A DNA stretch of 64,000 nt from CAYUVA01 sp964448115 [NCBI: uncultured bacterium] (GCA_964448115.1 CAYUVA010000010.1:1-64000); one strand, 5' to 3'; positions 16,377 to 26,886 are shown, numbered from the stretch's first letter. Notes: generated by a model from the letters alone, not told the origin. Program-made: numbers and translations.

Positions 16377-18782
16377 TCATTGAATATATCCCAAGGCGCG
16401 CAAGCCTTCTAGCACCTCCTTGTCCGAGGGGTGGGGAGAGAGTTGAGATACAGGGACTATAGAACCGTCCTCGTAGGTGGGGATGGTATCAATTGGATGT
16501 GAATCCTTGAAGCCTTTGTCTATATACTCCAACATCACTCTGCCTGGGAAATCTTCAGGCAGCGGCATTCCAAGAAGGTACAGGATGGTCGGTGCCAAAT
16601 CGTAAATATCCGGATACTCGGAGGAACCTGTAACGCGAAAATCCGCTCCGCAACCGATTATGATCCCCTTCATATCGTGGTTTCCGCTAATATGAGGGGG
16701 AGCTACAACCTCATTCACGGGCAGATTACCTCCATTCGGGAGATGTAACATACCATCATGTGGCAGATTCGGATTTATATTGACCCGTATTGCTGGAGGA
16801 AACCTATCATCAGTATCTTTGAACCTATTGTGCTCGATACTTATTGACTCGAATAGCGGTCGTCCATCTGTTGTTCTTATTGATAATAGAAGGTCGGATA
16901 TCTCTCGAAGCCTTTGCTCGTATTGAATGTTGCTGAGTGTTTCTTTAGTATTCAGGTTAGTTCGGTTGATATTCAGTACCCTGCTATAGGCGACCTGTCC
17001 ACTGCGCGTGGAATCATAGATAATGCTATCTTCCCAGTTATCCTGCACCATCAACCCGAGAGCCTCGAAGAGCCTATTCAAGTCATGGTAGTAATTCCCC
17101 TCCAGCCAGTACTGTCTCATACCGTGATCAGATACGAGAAGAATGTCAGTATTCTCGCAGGCTACCTCGGCAGCGAAACCGCTGGCATTATCGAGGAAGG
17201 AATAAATCTTGGGGAGCGCGGAGTTGAACATTTGTGTCATCTCTGGCTCCATCTTTATCGGCAGTCCGATGGTCTCCGGCTCAAAATAACGCCATAACAG
17301 GTGTCCACACACATCGGATGAGCGCAAATAATAGGCGCTGAAATCATTTAGTCCCTCTGCCCAGTACCTTCTTGCCGCGCTATAAACGAGGATATCATCA
17401 CGCACCATAGCATTGATAGTCTCTGCGCCTTCTATTTTTACATCCAAGATTTCATCCTTGAGTTTAACTAAGGTTTCATAGTCAGGGAAGGATAGACCTT
17501 CGGGCAATGAATTCCCCTTCTCCCAGGCATCGTTTATGCTGTTGATGAGCATCGCATAATCATCTTCAAGCGTTTCGGGATAAGCGAGATGGTTCATAGA
17601 AATATTTTTTCGCTCCGAGATTAGGAATCCATTGACCTTCTCCGCGGGGTATGAAGCCCACCAGTTTATCACCCCCACGCTCCTTCCCCCCTCGGACAGG
17701 ATATTCCAAAGCGCTTTGCATCTTCTAATCAGGCTGTTAATAGGGATCTTCAGGAAAGGTTGATCTCCAGGTACTGTGAAATCGGTTATGCCGTGAACCT
17801 GGCGACTTTTACCGGTTATCATGGTTGTCCACAGCGCTGGGGAGGTCATTGATTGCTCGGACATATAGTTATTGGCAAAGCCGTGTCGTATCATTGCATC
17901 TAAATTGGGGCATTTACCCATCTTCATCATGGGAGTCAGTATGTACCAGGTCATTCCATCAAGCCCAACCAGCATCACGCGACTATGGTTCGATGTTGGT
18001 GATACCTTGAGATCTCGCTGTGGATGCGGCGGCTCGATCTCCCCCTTAACCCGAATGCGCTTTATCAACCTTAGCTCCCCGAACCAGGTTTCGCCCTCCT
18101 TGAGCATCCTCATCCCGGTGAAATATTCACCCGGCTTGCTGGGAGCATTGATCATCATCTCCAGGAAAGCCTCGCCGCCGCCGGGTTGAACAGTTTGTCC
18201 ACCAGATAATGTGCACCGCTTAAAGAAGATAAACCTATCCTTCCAGCTTCCCAGGCGCACCCCTTCAGGCTCAGACCAAGGCTCGGAGCCAGTGTTCTTG
18301 ATGCGGATTTTTACTAACTTCCTCTGCCCACATTTCAAGACCACTGGGAAATCATCTTCGATGAACTCTGCATCCAAGCCTTTGTGGCTGGTACTTGGCT
18401 CTATTTGGCTTAGTTGTTCAAGGCAATGCTTGATAAGCTCAATGCGCTCAGGATCCTCGGTAAGCTCCAAAGCCCTTTTGTAATTCTTGATAGCAAGCTT
18501 TGCAGCTTTCTTTTCATCTCCGATAAGATGACCGTAATCATGGTAGATTACAGCTATCTTGAATCTAAGGTCGCCCTCGTTGATAGTTCCAGGATTTTTT
18601 TGCAGCGCTTTCTGGTAACATTCTAGCGCCTTTAGCGGATTATTATTAAAGTAAAGCTCATCGCCGCTGATCTCCTGGTCTAAAGCAGAGGGGAATAATC
18701 CGTGGTAAGTAAATCCGATGAATAATGCTGCAATCCCAATCAGGACAGATGCGATGAATACGAGGGTTTTAGCTCTCATCAA
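16377..18782 (-). CDS. Membrane-anchored alkaline-phosphatase-superfamily hydrolase with TPR
   Basis: An 801-residue protein with an N-terminal membrane anchor (about 4-26), one or two TPR units (residues 40-125: NNPLKALECYQKALQKNPG), an NBR1-like Ig segment (about 140-240: VRIKNTGSEPWSEPEGV) and a C-terminal type I phosphodiesterase/AlkP domain from about 265. Metal and catalytic signatures are complete: VGLDGMTW, a threonine nucleophile in MTSPALWTT, DVCGHLLW, LLVSDHGM and SGNHDMKG. These enzymes cleave phosphoesters or transfer phospho-groups onto lipids and glycans. The catalytic part should lie outside the inner membrane. The ending PSDKEVLEGLRALGYI is common in uncultured-lineage relatives. 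Substrate unknown; the many glycan genes nearby make glycan modification plausible. Confidence 0.8.
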   Translation of the reverse strand: MMRAKTLVFIASVLIGIAALFIGFTYHGLFPSALDQEISGDELYFNNNPLKALECYQKALQKNPGTINEGDLRFKIAVIYHDYGHLIGDEKKAAKLAIKNYKRALELTEDPERIELIKHCLEQLSQIEPSTSHKGLDAEFIEDDFPVVLKCGQRKLVKIRIKNTGSEPWSEPEGVRLGSWKDRFIFFKRCTLSGGQTVQPGGGEAFLEMMINAPSKPGEYFTGMRMLKEGETWFGELRLIKRIRVKGEIEPPHPQRDLKVSPTSNHSRVMLVGLDGMTWYILTPMMKMGKCPNLDAMIRHGFANNYMSEQSMTSPALWTTMITGKSRQVHGITDFTVPGDQPFLKIPINSLIRRCKALWNILSEGGRSVGVINWWASYPAEKVNGFLISERKNISMNHLAYPETLEDDYAMLINSINDAWEKGNSLPEGLSFPDYETLVKLKDEILDVKIEGAETINAMVRDDILVYSAARRYWAEGLNDFSAYYLRSSDVCGHLLWRYFEPETIGLPIKMEPEMTQMFNSALPKIYSFLDNASGFAAEVACENTDILLVSDHGMRQYWLEGNYYHDLNRLFEALGLMVQDNWEDSIIYDSTRSGQVAYSRVLNINRTNLNTKETLSNIQYEQRLREISDLLLSIRTTDGRPLFESISIEHNRFKDTDDRFPPAIRVNINPNLPHDGMLHLPNGGNLPVNEVVAPPHISGNHDMKGIIIGCGADFRVTGSSEYPDIYDLAPTILYLLGMPLPEDFPGRVMLEYIDKGFKDSHPIDTIPTYEDGSIVPVSQLSPHPSDKEVLEGLRALGYIQ

Positions 18783-18859
18783 TAAAAACTTCTTTACAAA
18801 AAGATATCATCTAAATAACAGATCATTTTACGCAATGCAACATAATTGAAAAAATGCTC

Positions 18860-18888
18860 TTGACATTTTCTGATCGACCATTTATATT
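18860..18888 (+). promoter_or_regulatory. Consensus promoter upstream of hppA
   Basis: TTGACA (18860-18865), 17 bp spacer, TATATT (18883-18888): almost perfect sigma-70 hexamers. Transcription would start near 18895, giving a leader of about 95 nt before the hppA ATG. Strong expression of the pump is expected. Confidence 0.75.
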
Positions 18889-18991
18889 GCGCAGACTTGA
18901 GAGGTCAAAGGATGACCGAAGAAGAAGAAAGATGCGAACCAGCTTAAAGTTACAGTTCAATCAACACTAAACGGATGAGAGGTTGTATTCC

Positions 18992-21172
18992 ATGGATATC
19001 GGTAACATCCTGGTAGGTTATGTTCTCTTCTGGTTAGCTCCCATCGGTTCAGTCGCCGCCCTTTACTATGCTTACAAGTTTTTCCAAGAGATGAAGAGTG
19101 AGGATCGCGGAACCGAATCGATGAAGGAGATCGCCGATGCTGTTCGTTCAGGCGCTATCGCCTACATCAAGCAACAGTACACGGTTGTGGCACTATTCTT
19201 CGTTGCTGCTTTCTTATTCCTGTTTTTCCTAGCTTTTGTGCTGGGAGTGCAGAGCAAGTGGGTGCCGTTTGCATTTCTAACCGGGGGCTTTTTCTCAGGC
19301 CTTTGCGGTTATATCGGCTTGAGCACCGCTACACACGCCAGCGATCGAACTACCAATGCTGCCAAGAAAAGCCTTAATGAAGGCTTGAGGGTGGCATTTC
19401 GCTCCGGGGCGGTTATGGGACTTTGCGTGGTTGGATTGGGATTGCTTGACATCTCAATCTGGTACATAGTTTTAAGATGGATAATGGGTTACGATCTCCA
19501 TACTGTAACCGTTACCATGCTCTGCTTCGGTATGGGTGCCTCATCGCAAGCACTGTTCGCTCGTGTCGGCGGTGGTATCTTCACCAAGGCTGCTGATGTT
19601 GGCGCTGATCTGGTCGGCAAGGTAGAGGCTGGTATTCCGGAAGACGATCCTAGGAACCCGGCTACCATTGCTGACAATGTCGGCGATAATGTCGGTGATG
19701 TCGCTGGTATGGGCGCTGATCTTTACGAGTCCTACTGCGGTTCAATCCTGGCTAGCGCGGCTTTGGGTGTCGCTGCTGGATTAGGAGTAAACGGGGTCAT
19801 CCTCCCATTGCTCATCGCCGCTGCCGGTATCGTCTTTAGCATCAAGGGCATATATCTGGTCAGAACCGAGGAGAAGATCTCCATGAAGGAGCTTCTCAAG
19901 GCGCTGGATAGGGGCATCAATGCTAGCGCGATCTACATTGCCATAGCCTGTCTCATCTTAGTGCCGATTATCATTGGCTTCAGCAACATCGGCATCGCCT
20001 TCTCAATCATTGCCGGGCTATTAGTCGGTATCGTTATCGGAAAGGGCACCGAATACTTTACGGCAAACGATTTCAAACCGACCCAACATATTGCCAAGCA
20101 ATCTACAACTGGTCCTGCCACCACAATCATCGCTGGCATAGGTGTCGGAATGATGAGCACTGCTGTCGCTGTCAGCGCTATAGCCATAGGAGTTCTTTGC
20201 GCATTTGCCTTTGCTGGCGGATTTTCTAATACAGAGCTTGGTCTATACGGGATCGGCATCGCTGCGGTAGGGATGCTTTCAACCCTGGGCATTACACTAG
20301 CTACTGATGCTTATGGACCTATTGCGGACAATGCTGGAGGAAATGCTGAGATGACCCACCAAGAGCCGATTGTCCGTGAACGCACCGATGCCCTCGATTC
20401 ACTAGGCAACACCACCGCAGCCACCGGCAAGGGATTTGCCATCGGCTCCGCAGCCTTGACCGCAATGGCGCTGCTTGCAGCTTATATTGAGGAGTTACGC
20501 GCTGGTTTGGTGCGCATCGGAATAACCACAATGGAGCTGGAACGCAGCGGCAAGATCATCGAGGTGGCACAAGCGAAAATAGCTGATTTCATGGCTTTTT
20601 ATAATGTTACCCTGATGAACCCGATCGTGCTGGTCGGACTATTCATCGGAGCCGGGCTACCGTTTGTCTTCGCTTCTATGACCATGAACGCGGTTGGTCG
20701 TGCAGCCAACCTGATGGTGCAGGAGGTGCGCCGACAGTTCAGAGAGAAACCAGGCATCATGGAAGGTACCGAAAAGCCTGATTATGCTAGATGTGTAACC
20801 ATCTCCACCAAGGCTGCCCAGAAAGAGATGATTTTACCCTCACTGATGGCGATCATTATGCCGATACTAGTGGGTGTCATTCTTGGACCAGGCGGCGTTA
20901 TGGGCTTGCTGGTTGGTGCCCTGATGACCGGCTTCGTGCTGGCTATCTTTATGGCAAACGCTGGCGGAGCCTGGGATAACGCCAAGAAGTGGATCGAAAA
21001 AGGTGAGATGGGTGGCAAAGGAAGCGAGGAACACAAGGCGACCGTAATCGGAGATACGGTTGGCGACCCCTTCAAGGATACCTCGGGACCTTCTTTGAAC
21101 ATCCTAATCAAGCTCATGTCGATGGTTAGCGTCGTGGTTGCTGGTTTAGTTGTTGCTTACAGCATCTTCTAA
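18992..21172 (+). CDS. hppA: Membrane-bound ion-pumping pyrophosphatase (K+-dependent type)
   Basis: Integral membrane enzyme of 726 residues and about 16 helices that couples pyrophosphate hydrolysis to H+ or Na+ export. Substrate-binding motifs are intact: [61 protein letters not shown] and [15 protein letters not shown]. In [16 protein letters not shown] the residue that is Lys in K+-independent enzymes is Ala, which marks the K+-dependent class; this class includes both H+ and Na+ pumps, so the ion is open. ATG 18992 with GAGAGG 9 nt upstream is preferred to a TTG at 18983. It stands alone between a consensus promoter and a strong terminator. Such pumps are typical of energy-limited anaerobes. 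Confidence 0.97.
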   Translation: MDIGNILVGYVLFWLAPIGSVAALYYAYKFFQEMKSEDRGTESMKEIADAVRSGAIAYIKQQYTVVALFFVAAFLFLFFLAFVLGVQSKWVPFAFLTGGFFSGLCGYIGLSTATHASDRTTNAAKKSLNEGLRVAFRSGAVMGLCVVGLGLLDISIWYIVLRWIMGYDLHTVTVTMLCFGMGASSQALFARVGGGIFTKAADVGADLVGKVEAGIPEDDPRNPATIADNVGDNVGDVAGMGADLYESYCGSILASAALGVAAGLGVNGVILPLLIAAAGIVFSIKGIYLVRTEEKISMKELLKALDRGINASAIYIAIACLILVPIIIGFSNIGIAFSIIAGLLVGIVIGKGTEYFTANDFKPTQHIAKQSTTGPATTIIAGIGVGMMSTAVAVSAIAIGVLCAFAFAGGFSNTELGLYGIGIAAVGMLSTLGITLATDAYGPIADNAGGNAEMTHQEPIVRERTDALDSLGNTTAATGKGFAIGSAALTAMALLAAYIEELRAGLVRIGITTMELERSGKIIEVAQAKIADFMAFYNVTLMNPIVLVGLFIGAGLPFVFASMTMNAVGRAANLMVQEVRRQFREKPGIMEGTEKPDYARCVTISTKAAQKEMILPSLMAIIMPILVGVILGPGGVMGLLVGALMTGFVLAIFMANAGGAWDNAKKWIEKGEMGGKGSEEHKATVIGDTVGDPFKDTSGPSLNILIKLMSMVSVVVAGLVVAYSIF

Positions 21173-21203
21173 ACTCAGAATTACTTTATAGCTTAAAAGA
21201 TCT

Positions 21204-21246
21204 CGCCCGGCTGGATTTTCAACAGGATCCAGCCGGGCGGTTTTTA
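21204..21246 (+). terminator. Rho-independent terminator after hppA
   Basis: Perfect 13 bp GC-rich stem CGCCCGGCTGGAT (21204-21216) with ATCCAGCCGGGCG (21227-21239), a 10 nt loop, then GTTTTTATTT. It lies between convergent genes and may also act on transcripts of the minus-strand kinase gene. Confidence 0.9.
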
Positions 21247-21288
21247 TTTAGGATGCCCCCCAATTTGCTAAATCTCCAAGGGGTAACT

Positions 21289-23316
21289 TTAGTGGGAAGG
21301 TGGTCTGAATGAATCTTTATCAGAGGAGCCTTTGTCCGATGCCTTGATGATACGGATTACACCGCTATCGCGAAGCTTGCTGATCATCAAACAAGCCTGA
21401 TATCTGGGGATCTCAACTCTCATAATAATATCCATGATGGAGCGCTTGCCATTGATTAACTTTATTATCTCCCATTGCTGACGGGATAGATCGAGCATAT
21501 TTAATGTTGAAAGCCTTGAGCGATTTATCATTGGCACGAAGTCCAAAGAGCCGATCTGGGATATGGTTTTCCGGTAGATCCTGTTTTGCACCGAGTTGAC
21601 CAAGTTCCTGGTATCACGATCAGGCTCGAGCCTATATGCAATCAGGTGAAACTGGATGCCATTTTCGAGATCTTCACTAAGAACCAGGTCATTGCCGTGC
21701 TCGATTAGTGCTTCTTTTAGAGTAATCTTTTTCCTTTTATCTGTCTGGCAGATCCCCATTAACTTCTGTAAAAAGCGATTATAAATATCCTTTACGATTT
21801 TATTATCTTTTTCTTGGAGGAATAGTTCATAAGCATCCTGAAAGGCATCAAGATATAATGCCTCATCGAGCAACTGCTCAAGGTATCTTTCATAATCGAC
21901 AGGAGACTCTAGGGGTGGAGGTCTTTTATAGTATTTTTTAGGCAACTTCTTTACTCTTTTGACCTTCACGCTGCTTTTAATCTCTATTTTTTTGCCATTG
22001 ATATCATTTTCCTTGTTGCCAATAAGCTCATTTTGCAGGTTGCGTATGATTCTAAGAAGCATCGAGCTGGTAACCCTAAGATCCTCGGAGCTTTCGATTA
22101 TTGTCTCCTTATCCTTAGGATGGCTCCTTTCTCGCAGCCTTGCTTCCAATTCCCTGGAGACTAGATAGATTATTCGATATCCATTACTTTTTTCTTTGGT
22201 GAGGGAGTTAATAGCTTCCATTCCCTTCTCCATGGTTGTTTTGCTCAAATCAAGAATGATTATCCCGGAAGTCTCCTTGGGCAATAGGTCTATTCTAAGC
22301 TCTTTGTTTATAATGGAGTTAACGCTCAATCCAGCCTCGGAAAGGTTAAGCCCTAGCTCGTTCAGGGCAGCTCTATCAGTTCCAACCAAGGTCAGCTTCA
22401 AGTCTCTGAGCTTATCTTGAATTATTCGTATTTTCTTGGTCTCGAACTCCTCGGCAGTTGTAGGTCTAACCAGATTTGATTTGCCCTTTTGTAGTTTATC
22501 TTTCTCCTTTTCAAGGAGCTGCTCCAAGGCTTTTATTACCTCTCCACAGCTTTGGTAGCGCTTTTTAATGTTCCTTTCGAGCATCGTATATATAACTTTT
22601 TCCAGTGTTTTATGTATATCGGGAACGAGCTTTCTAAGCGATGGCACTCTAGCGGTAGCAATATTTTCTAGCAGCTCAGCCAGAGTTTCCCCCTTAAATG
22701 GCGGAACGCCTGTCAAAGCCTCGAAGATGGTAACACCAACGGAGAAGATATCTCCCTGGGGTGTATCGATTCCCATGAGCCGTTCTGGTGCGATGTACTG
22801 AGCGGTGCCGGGGACTTGCAGCTCGCCTTTTTCTTGCTCTATCCTGCCGGCTTTTATGGTTGCCATACCGAAATCAGCTATCTTTACATCGAGATTCCTG
22901 GTCAGCAGAATATTGCCCGGTTTGATATCGCGATGGATAACTCCGTATTTATGAGCACAATTAACTCCGTAGAGTATCTGTAAAGCCCACTTGACTACTA
23001 GTTCGATGGACACCGTTTTATTTTGTCTTAAATAACTATAAAGACTGCTTCCATCAACATACTCCATGACAATAAAGGGAGCTCCATCTGATTCGCCATA
23101 GTCGAGAGTGGTTACGATGTTAGGATGGAAGAGCTGACCGGAGGCAACCGCTTCGTTTATTATCATGGCTGTCTCGGGAATATCGGAATTCTTAAAAAGC
23201 GAACTTTTTATAGTTTTTATCGCCACATGGCGGTGGAGCGCAGGATCAAAGCACAGATAAACTATCCCCATTCCACCTCTACCAAGCTCCTTGATAACCT
23301 TGTATCGGCCAATCAT
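21289..23316 (-). CDS. Ser/Thr protein kinase with pseudo-receiver and winged-helix C-terminus
   Basis: A 675-residue cytosolic PknB/Hanks-type kinase with no membrane segment. Kinase domain about 1-275: G-loop ELGRGGMGIVYL, VAIKTI lysine, HRDIKPGNILL catalytic loop, DFGMA, APERL; all catalytic residues present. Residues about 290-440 alternate strands and helices like a response-regulator receiver (LKLTLVGTDRAALNELGL, SGIIILDLS, YRIIYLV) but lack a full acidic pocket, so probably a pseudo-receiver. A linker follows, then a C-terminal segment MLDLSRQQWEIIKLINGKRSIMDIIMRVEI that looks like the winged-helix domain at the end of PatA/DUF4388-type regulators. It is divergent from the patatin gene. 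Targets unknown; the FHA-CpaF protein in this window is one possible reader of its phosphorylation. Confidence 0.85.
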   Translation of the reverse strand: MIGRYKVIKELGRGGMGIVYLCFDPALHRHVAIKTIKSSLFKNSDIPETAMIINEAVASGQLFHPNIVTTLDYGESDGAPFIVMEYVDGSSLYSYLRQNKTVSIELVVKWALQILYGVNCAHKYGVIHRDIKPGNILLTRNLDVKIADFGMATIKAGRIEQEKGELQVPGTAQYIAPERLMGIDTPQGDIFSVGVTIFEALTGVPPFKGETLAELLENIATARVPSLRKLVPDIHKTLEKVIYTMLERNIKKRYQSCGEVIKALEQLLEKEKDKLQKGKSNLVRPTTAEEFETKKIRIIQDKLRDLKLTLVGTDRAALNELGLNLSEAGLSVNSIINKELRIDLLPKETSGIIILDLSKTTMEKGMEAINSLTKEKSNGYRIIYLVSRELEARLRERSHPKDKETIIESSEDLRVTSSMLLRIIRNLQNELIGNKENDINGKKIEIKSSVKVKRVKKLPKKYYKRPPPLESPVDYERYLEQLLDEALYLDAFQDAYELFLQEKDNKIVKDIYNRFLQKLMGICQTDKRKKITLKEALIEHGNDLVLSEDLENGIQFHLIAYRLEPDRDTRNLVNSVQNRIYRKTISQIGSLDFVPMINRSRLSTLNMLDLSRQQWEIIKLINGKRSIMDIIMRVEIPRYQACLMISKLRDSGVIRIIKASDKGSSDKDSFRPPSH

Positions 23317-23481
23317 TCCAGTAAAATAAAGAAAGTTGCTCTAGGCTTCCAACTCAATACCTACTTGAAATATACACAGGAATATCTAAAATTGCAACAG
23401 AAACAAATAGATAAAAAAAATTTATTTCCATAAAAAATTCTTGAAAGACCGCATTTCGGATCCGGGTTGCTCGCTTGCCGA

Positions 23482-23510
23482 TTGTATTCTCAGGGCATCG
23501 GTATTATAAT
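23482..23510 (+). promoter_or_regulatory. Promoter for the patatin-like gene
   Basis: TTGTAT (23482-23487), 17 bp spacer, perfect TATAAT (23505-23510). It lies about 50 nt before the ATG of the lipase gene in the divergent region between kinase and lipase. Confidence 0.6.
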
Positions 23511-23562
23511 ATGATTATAATGAGCGTTCTTTTAATTAACTCGGCTGGATGAGGAAATCCTT

Positions 23563-25176
23563 ATGACACTTCTTCATTCTGAAAAGATCCTGTTAATCAC
23601 CCGCAAGGGCAAGGTCAATGCGATCACCAAAGCTCTTAAGGAGAAGAAAAATCTTTACATCCGCCCTGGAGACAACGGTTCTCTTGTCATCTCACGCTTC
23701 AGGGAAAGCAAGGAATCAACCGGCTATATCAGGCACTTCAATCTTCACTTCGAGTACACCGCGGTAGATGCAACCAAGAAAATGGAACAGGAATACTTCA
23801 ACCTGGTAGCTATTGATGGCGGAATCTCGCTAGGCCAAAAAGGCTCACCACGCGATCAGGTTGAGATGTTCCGCTTCATCGACCTTTTGCCCAAGTTCGA
23901 CTCCATAAAGCCATATCGAGTTGACCGAATATTAGCCCTTTTGGAGCAATCGGATGACCTGTACCGGGTAACCTTTGAGCTAGGCAAGAGGCAGATCGGC
24001 TCCTTTATCTTGGATCCATTCAAGGGGGATAACTTCTTCGATGCTGTAGAGGGCATACTAAAAGCAAGAAAAACCGGCGCAAAGGCTGCCTTATGTCTCG
24101 CTGGCGGAGGCTTGGAGGGGCTTTTATACGAGCTGGGAGTGGTCAGGGCACTTAACTCATTTTTAGTAAACAAGAAGGTTACCGAGTTGGATATTTACTG
24201 TGGCATAAGCGCTGGCGCTATACTCGGTGGTATCTTGGCTAACAAAATACCCCCTGAGGAGGTGCTAAGAGCATTCGAGGGCGAGTCGGAGATCTTTGAG
24301 AGGGTCAACGCCAAGACAATATATGACCTTTATTTCGATGAGTACCTGTTCAGGCTTATTCGTTTCTGGACTAATGTAATCAGGACTCGCTCTTATACAA
24401 AGCTGTTAAACGAGATATTCAAGAGCGTTCCGGTCGGCTTCGTCAAGGGTGATAAGCTGGAGGCATACTTCGAGCGCCACCTGAACAAGCCCCCATATAC
24501 AAACGATTTCAGGGACTTAGAGTGCGAGCTATATATCGGCGCAACCAACCAGGACACCTCTGAGCATGTCATCTTCGGAGACGAGGGGCGCAAGCATATC
24601 CCGATAACCAAGGCTATCAGGGCATCCACCGCACTGGCTCCATTCTATGCGCCCATACAGATTGACGGTGATTGGTACATCGATGGCGGATATACCCGGG
24701 TGGCAAACTGGAACTTCGCTATCGAAAAAGGCGCCGGATTGGTCATAATAGTCGATCCTTTAATACCACTTCGAGTACCTGATAATAGGGGGTACATAAA
24801 CAGCAAGGGTGGTCTATTTGTCGCGCTTCAGGCGATAAAAGCCATGATGGAAGCGAGAAGGAAGACTTCCCTGGAGCTATCCCAGGAAAAGCATCGCGAT
24901 GTCGATTTCTATCTTTTTCAGCCTCGGCAAAGCACCATGAGGATAATGAGCGGATCGCCCATGAAATATAATATCCGGACCCAGATTGCCCGTCTGGCTT
25001 ACGAGGAGACCGTCGAGCAGATACTGGAGCATTTCGCATTGTACCAAAAAAGCTTCCTGCGATATGGACTAGTCATGACCAAGGATAATGTCATAAAGGA
25101 AAAAGAGAAGGTGCGCATGGGGAAAGAGGCTTTCATCGATATGCTCATGTATCCTATCGACTCGCAATTGACCTAG
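23563..25176 (+). CDS. Patatin-like phospholipase
   Basis: A 537-residue protein whose residues about 170-420 form a patatin (PNPLA) acyl hydrolase domain. Visible are the oxyanion-hole loop AGGGLEG near 180, nucleophile elbow GISAG with Ser216, and the catalytic-dyad Asp374 in DGGYTR, so it should be active. Patatins deacylate phospholipids or other lipids. The first 165 residues are a separate soluble domain that I do not recognise, and the last 100 residues include a Lys/Glu-rich tail. There is no signal peptide, so it likely works at the inner face of the membrane. It has its own promoter; the GT-C gene follows after 48 nt. A link to the lipid-binding-like protein at 3968 is only speculation. 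Confidence 0.87.
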   Translation: MTLLHSEKILLITRKGKVNAITKALKEKKNLYIRPGDNGSLVISRFRESKESTGYIRHFNLHFEYTAVDATKKMEQEYFNLVAIDGGISLGQKGSPRDQVEMFRFIDLLPKFDSIKPYRVDRILALLEQSDDLYRVTFELGKRQIGSFILDPFKGDNFFDAVEGILKARKTGAKAALCLAGGGLEGLLYELGVVRALNSFLVNKKVTELDIYCGISAGAILGGILANKIPPEEVLRAFEGESEIFERVNAKTIYDLYFDEYLFRLIRFWTNVIRTRSYTKLLNEIFKSVPVGFVKGDKLEAYFERHLNKPPYTNDFRDLECELYIGATNQDTSEHVIFGDEGRKHIPITKAIRASTALAPFYAPIQIDGDWYIDGGYTRVANWNFAIEKGAGLVIIVDPLIPLRVPDNRGYINSKGGLFVALQAIKAMMEARRKTSLELSQEKHRDVDFYLFQPRQSTMRIMSGSPMKYNIRTQIARLAYEETVEQILEHFALYQKSFLRYGLVMTKDNVIKEKEKVRMGKEAFIDMLMYPIDSQLT

Positions 25177-25224
25177 GGTTGCTGGTAACTTTGTTAGCTA
25201 GCAAGCTGTAAATGAAAAAGTTTT

Positions 25225-26859
25225 ATGGATCAACGCACCGCAATCATAATCTTGGTTATCTTGATCCTGGCTCATGCTGTGCTCAACTCGGTATGGCTGC
25301 GCGCTGATGAACAACTAGCTCACACCGATTTTCACTTCCACATCCTAAGCGCCCTTCGGAACTACGATATTATGACCGGCAGCATCTGCCAGAAAACCAC
25401 GGTGCCCAATCAAGGCTACCCTCCACTTGCCTACCTGGCACCACTGCCTTTTATGACCCTATTGGGGCGAACCGATGATGCAGCCTGTTATGCGTCGATA
25501 TTATGGATGGCGATTCTTGTAATCTTTACCTATCTTATCGGAACACGATTAGGGAACCGAGCGGTCGGTCTTGTGGCAGCCTTCTTGGTGAGTACTTACC
25601 CGATGATATTCGGCATGTCTCGTCAATGCTGGCCAGATCTCGCACTGGCAGCCATGGTTACCGTCTCGGTTTATCTTCTTCTAGCCTCCGAGTTGATGAC
25701 CAGAAGGAGCATAGTCATTCTGCTCGGAGTTTTTATGGGGGCTTCGGCACTCTCCAAGATACCCTGGTTCATCTTCGTAGAGCCGCTGCTTATAGTGATC
25801 CTAATCTATGGCTGGATGGTCAAGTCATCGAACCGAGCCGACATACTAGCAAATATCTTCATTAGCCATTCTATTGCCTTTGTGGTCGCGCTGCCCTGGT
25901 ATTTGGGCAATCTTTTTTATGCTTTTCAGTTCGCCAGCGATACAGCAAAAAAAGGTGTAGGCGATGATCCCCAGAGTATTCTCTCCATAAGTGGTCTTTT
26001 GCATTACCTAAAGTTGATGATAGAGACGCAGGTATCACTGTTATATTTTTTAGCATTTATGCTGGCCATCTTATTTTTAGTCATCCGATTCAAGAGCTCA
26101 ATCCATGAAAACGAGCAGGGAGGTTTTCCCTTACTTATCGTAATCTTGTGGGTAGTGGTTCCTTATGTCATTTTCTCGCTATTTACCCATAGGTTTCCCC
26201 GCTATACGCTTCCATACCTGCCCGCGGTCGCTTTGCTCACCAGTCTGGGGTTGAACCTGATACCCTGGCAAAAAATAAGAAATCTGATCATAATGGCGAC
26301 CGCTATCTTGGGGGCATTGCAGTTTGCCTGCTACAGCTTCGACCTCGGCAAGCTCTCCCAGGTTCATCTAAGACTGGAGCCGCTGGGAATCGTTGCCTAT
26401 CACCCAACCGGCTTTCTATGGCAGCGAGCCGCTTATCAACCGCAAGATCAAGGCGCGCATATAGCAACCATCAAGGATATCCTAACCGCTATCTCAAACG
26501 ATTGGAACCAGAAAGCCGAGACCGCAGATGTGCGGATTCTGTTCAACAACTCGCTGGCGAATGCGATTACCTTTAATCATTACCGGGCGCTTCTTTGTAT
26601 CACCAACCTCGAGGTATCGCCCCTGGAGGACTGCAAAGGCTCTCCCATACCGATACTATTCCAAGCTGATTATCTTCTGCTGTCCAACGAGCATGGCTAT
26701 AGCGAACAATTCGGATACCTGGCTGAGAAGCCCCTTAAGGCGATTGAGTTTATCAAGGGCAAGGGCGAACATGCCTTTTATGAGCACTTCGAGCAGCTAC
26801 AAACCTGGCAGTTCGATGATAGCAACATCGAGATCGGCTTGTATAAAAGGAGATTTTAA
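25225..26859 (+). CDS. PMT/ArnT-like GT-C membrane glycosyltransferase
   Basis: A 544-residue inner-membrane protein with about ten hydrophobic segments and a soluble C-terminal tail from about residue 400. The first periplasmic loop contains an acidic/aromatic stretch (LRADEQLAHTDFHFHILSAL), where GT-C enzymes place their catalytic Asp, and GYPPLAYL-type sequence follows, as in dolichyl-phosphate-mannose mannosyltransferase relatives. It probably moves a sugar from a polyprenyl-phosphate donor to lipid or protein outside the membrane. Sugar and acceptor are unknown. It follows the patatin gene on the same strand and may be co-transcribed. Confidence 0.75.
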   Translation: MDQRTAIIILVILILAHAVLNSVWLRADEQLAHTDFHFHILSALRNYDIMTGSICQKTTVPNQGYPPLAYLAPLPFMTLLGRTDDAACYASILWMAILVIFTYLIGTRLGNRAVGLVAAFLVSTYPMIFGMSRQCWPDLALAAMVTVSVYLLLASELMTRRSIVILLGVFMGASALSKIPWFIFVEPLLIVILIYGWMVKSSNRADILANIFISHSIAFVVALPWYLGNLFYAFQFASDTAKKGVGDDPQSILSISGLLHYLKLMIETQVSLLYFLAFMLAILFLVIRFKSSIHENEQGGFPLLIVILWVVVPYVIFSLFTHRFPRYTLPYLPAVALLTSLGLNLIPWQKIRNLIIMATAILGALQFACYSFDLGKLSQVHLRLEPLGIVAYHPTGFLWQRAAYQPQDQGAHIATIKDILTAISNDWNQKAETADVRILFNNSLANAITFNHYRALLCITNLEVSPLEDCKGSPIPILFQADYLLLSNEHGYSEQFGYLAEKPLKAIEFIKGKGEHAFYEHFEQLQTWQFDDSNIEIGLYKRRF

Positions 26860-26886
26860 CCTCAAATAGATATCTGATCTTAAATA

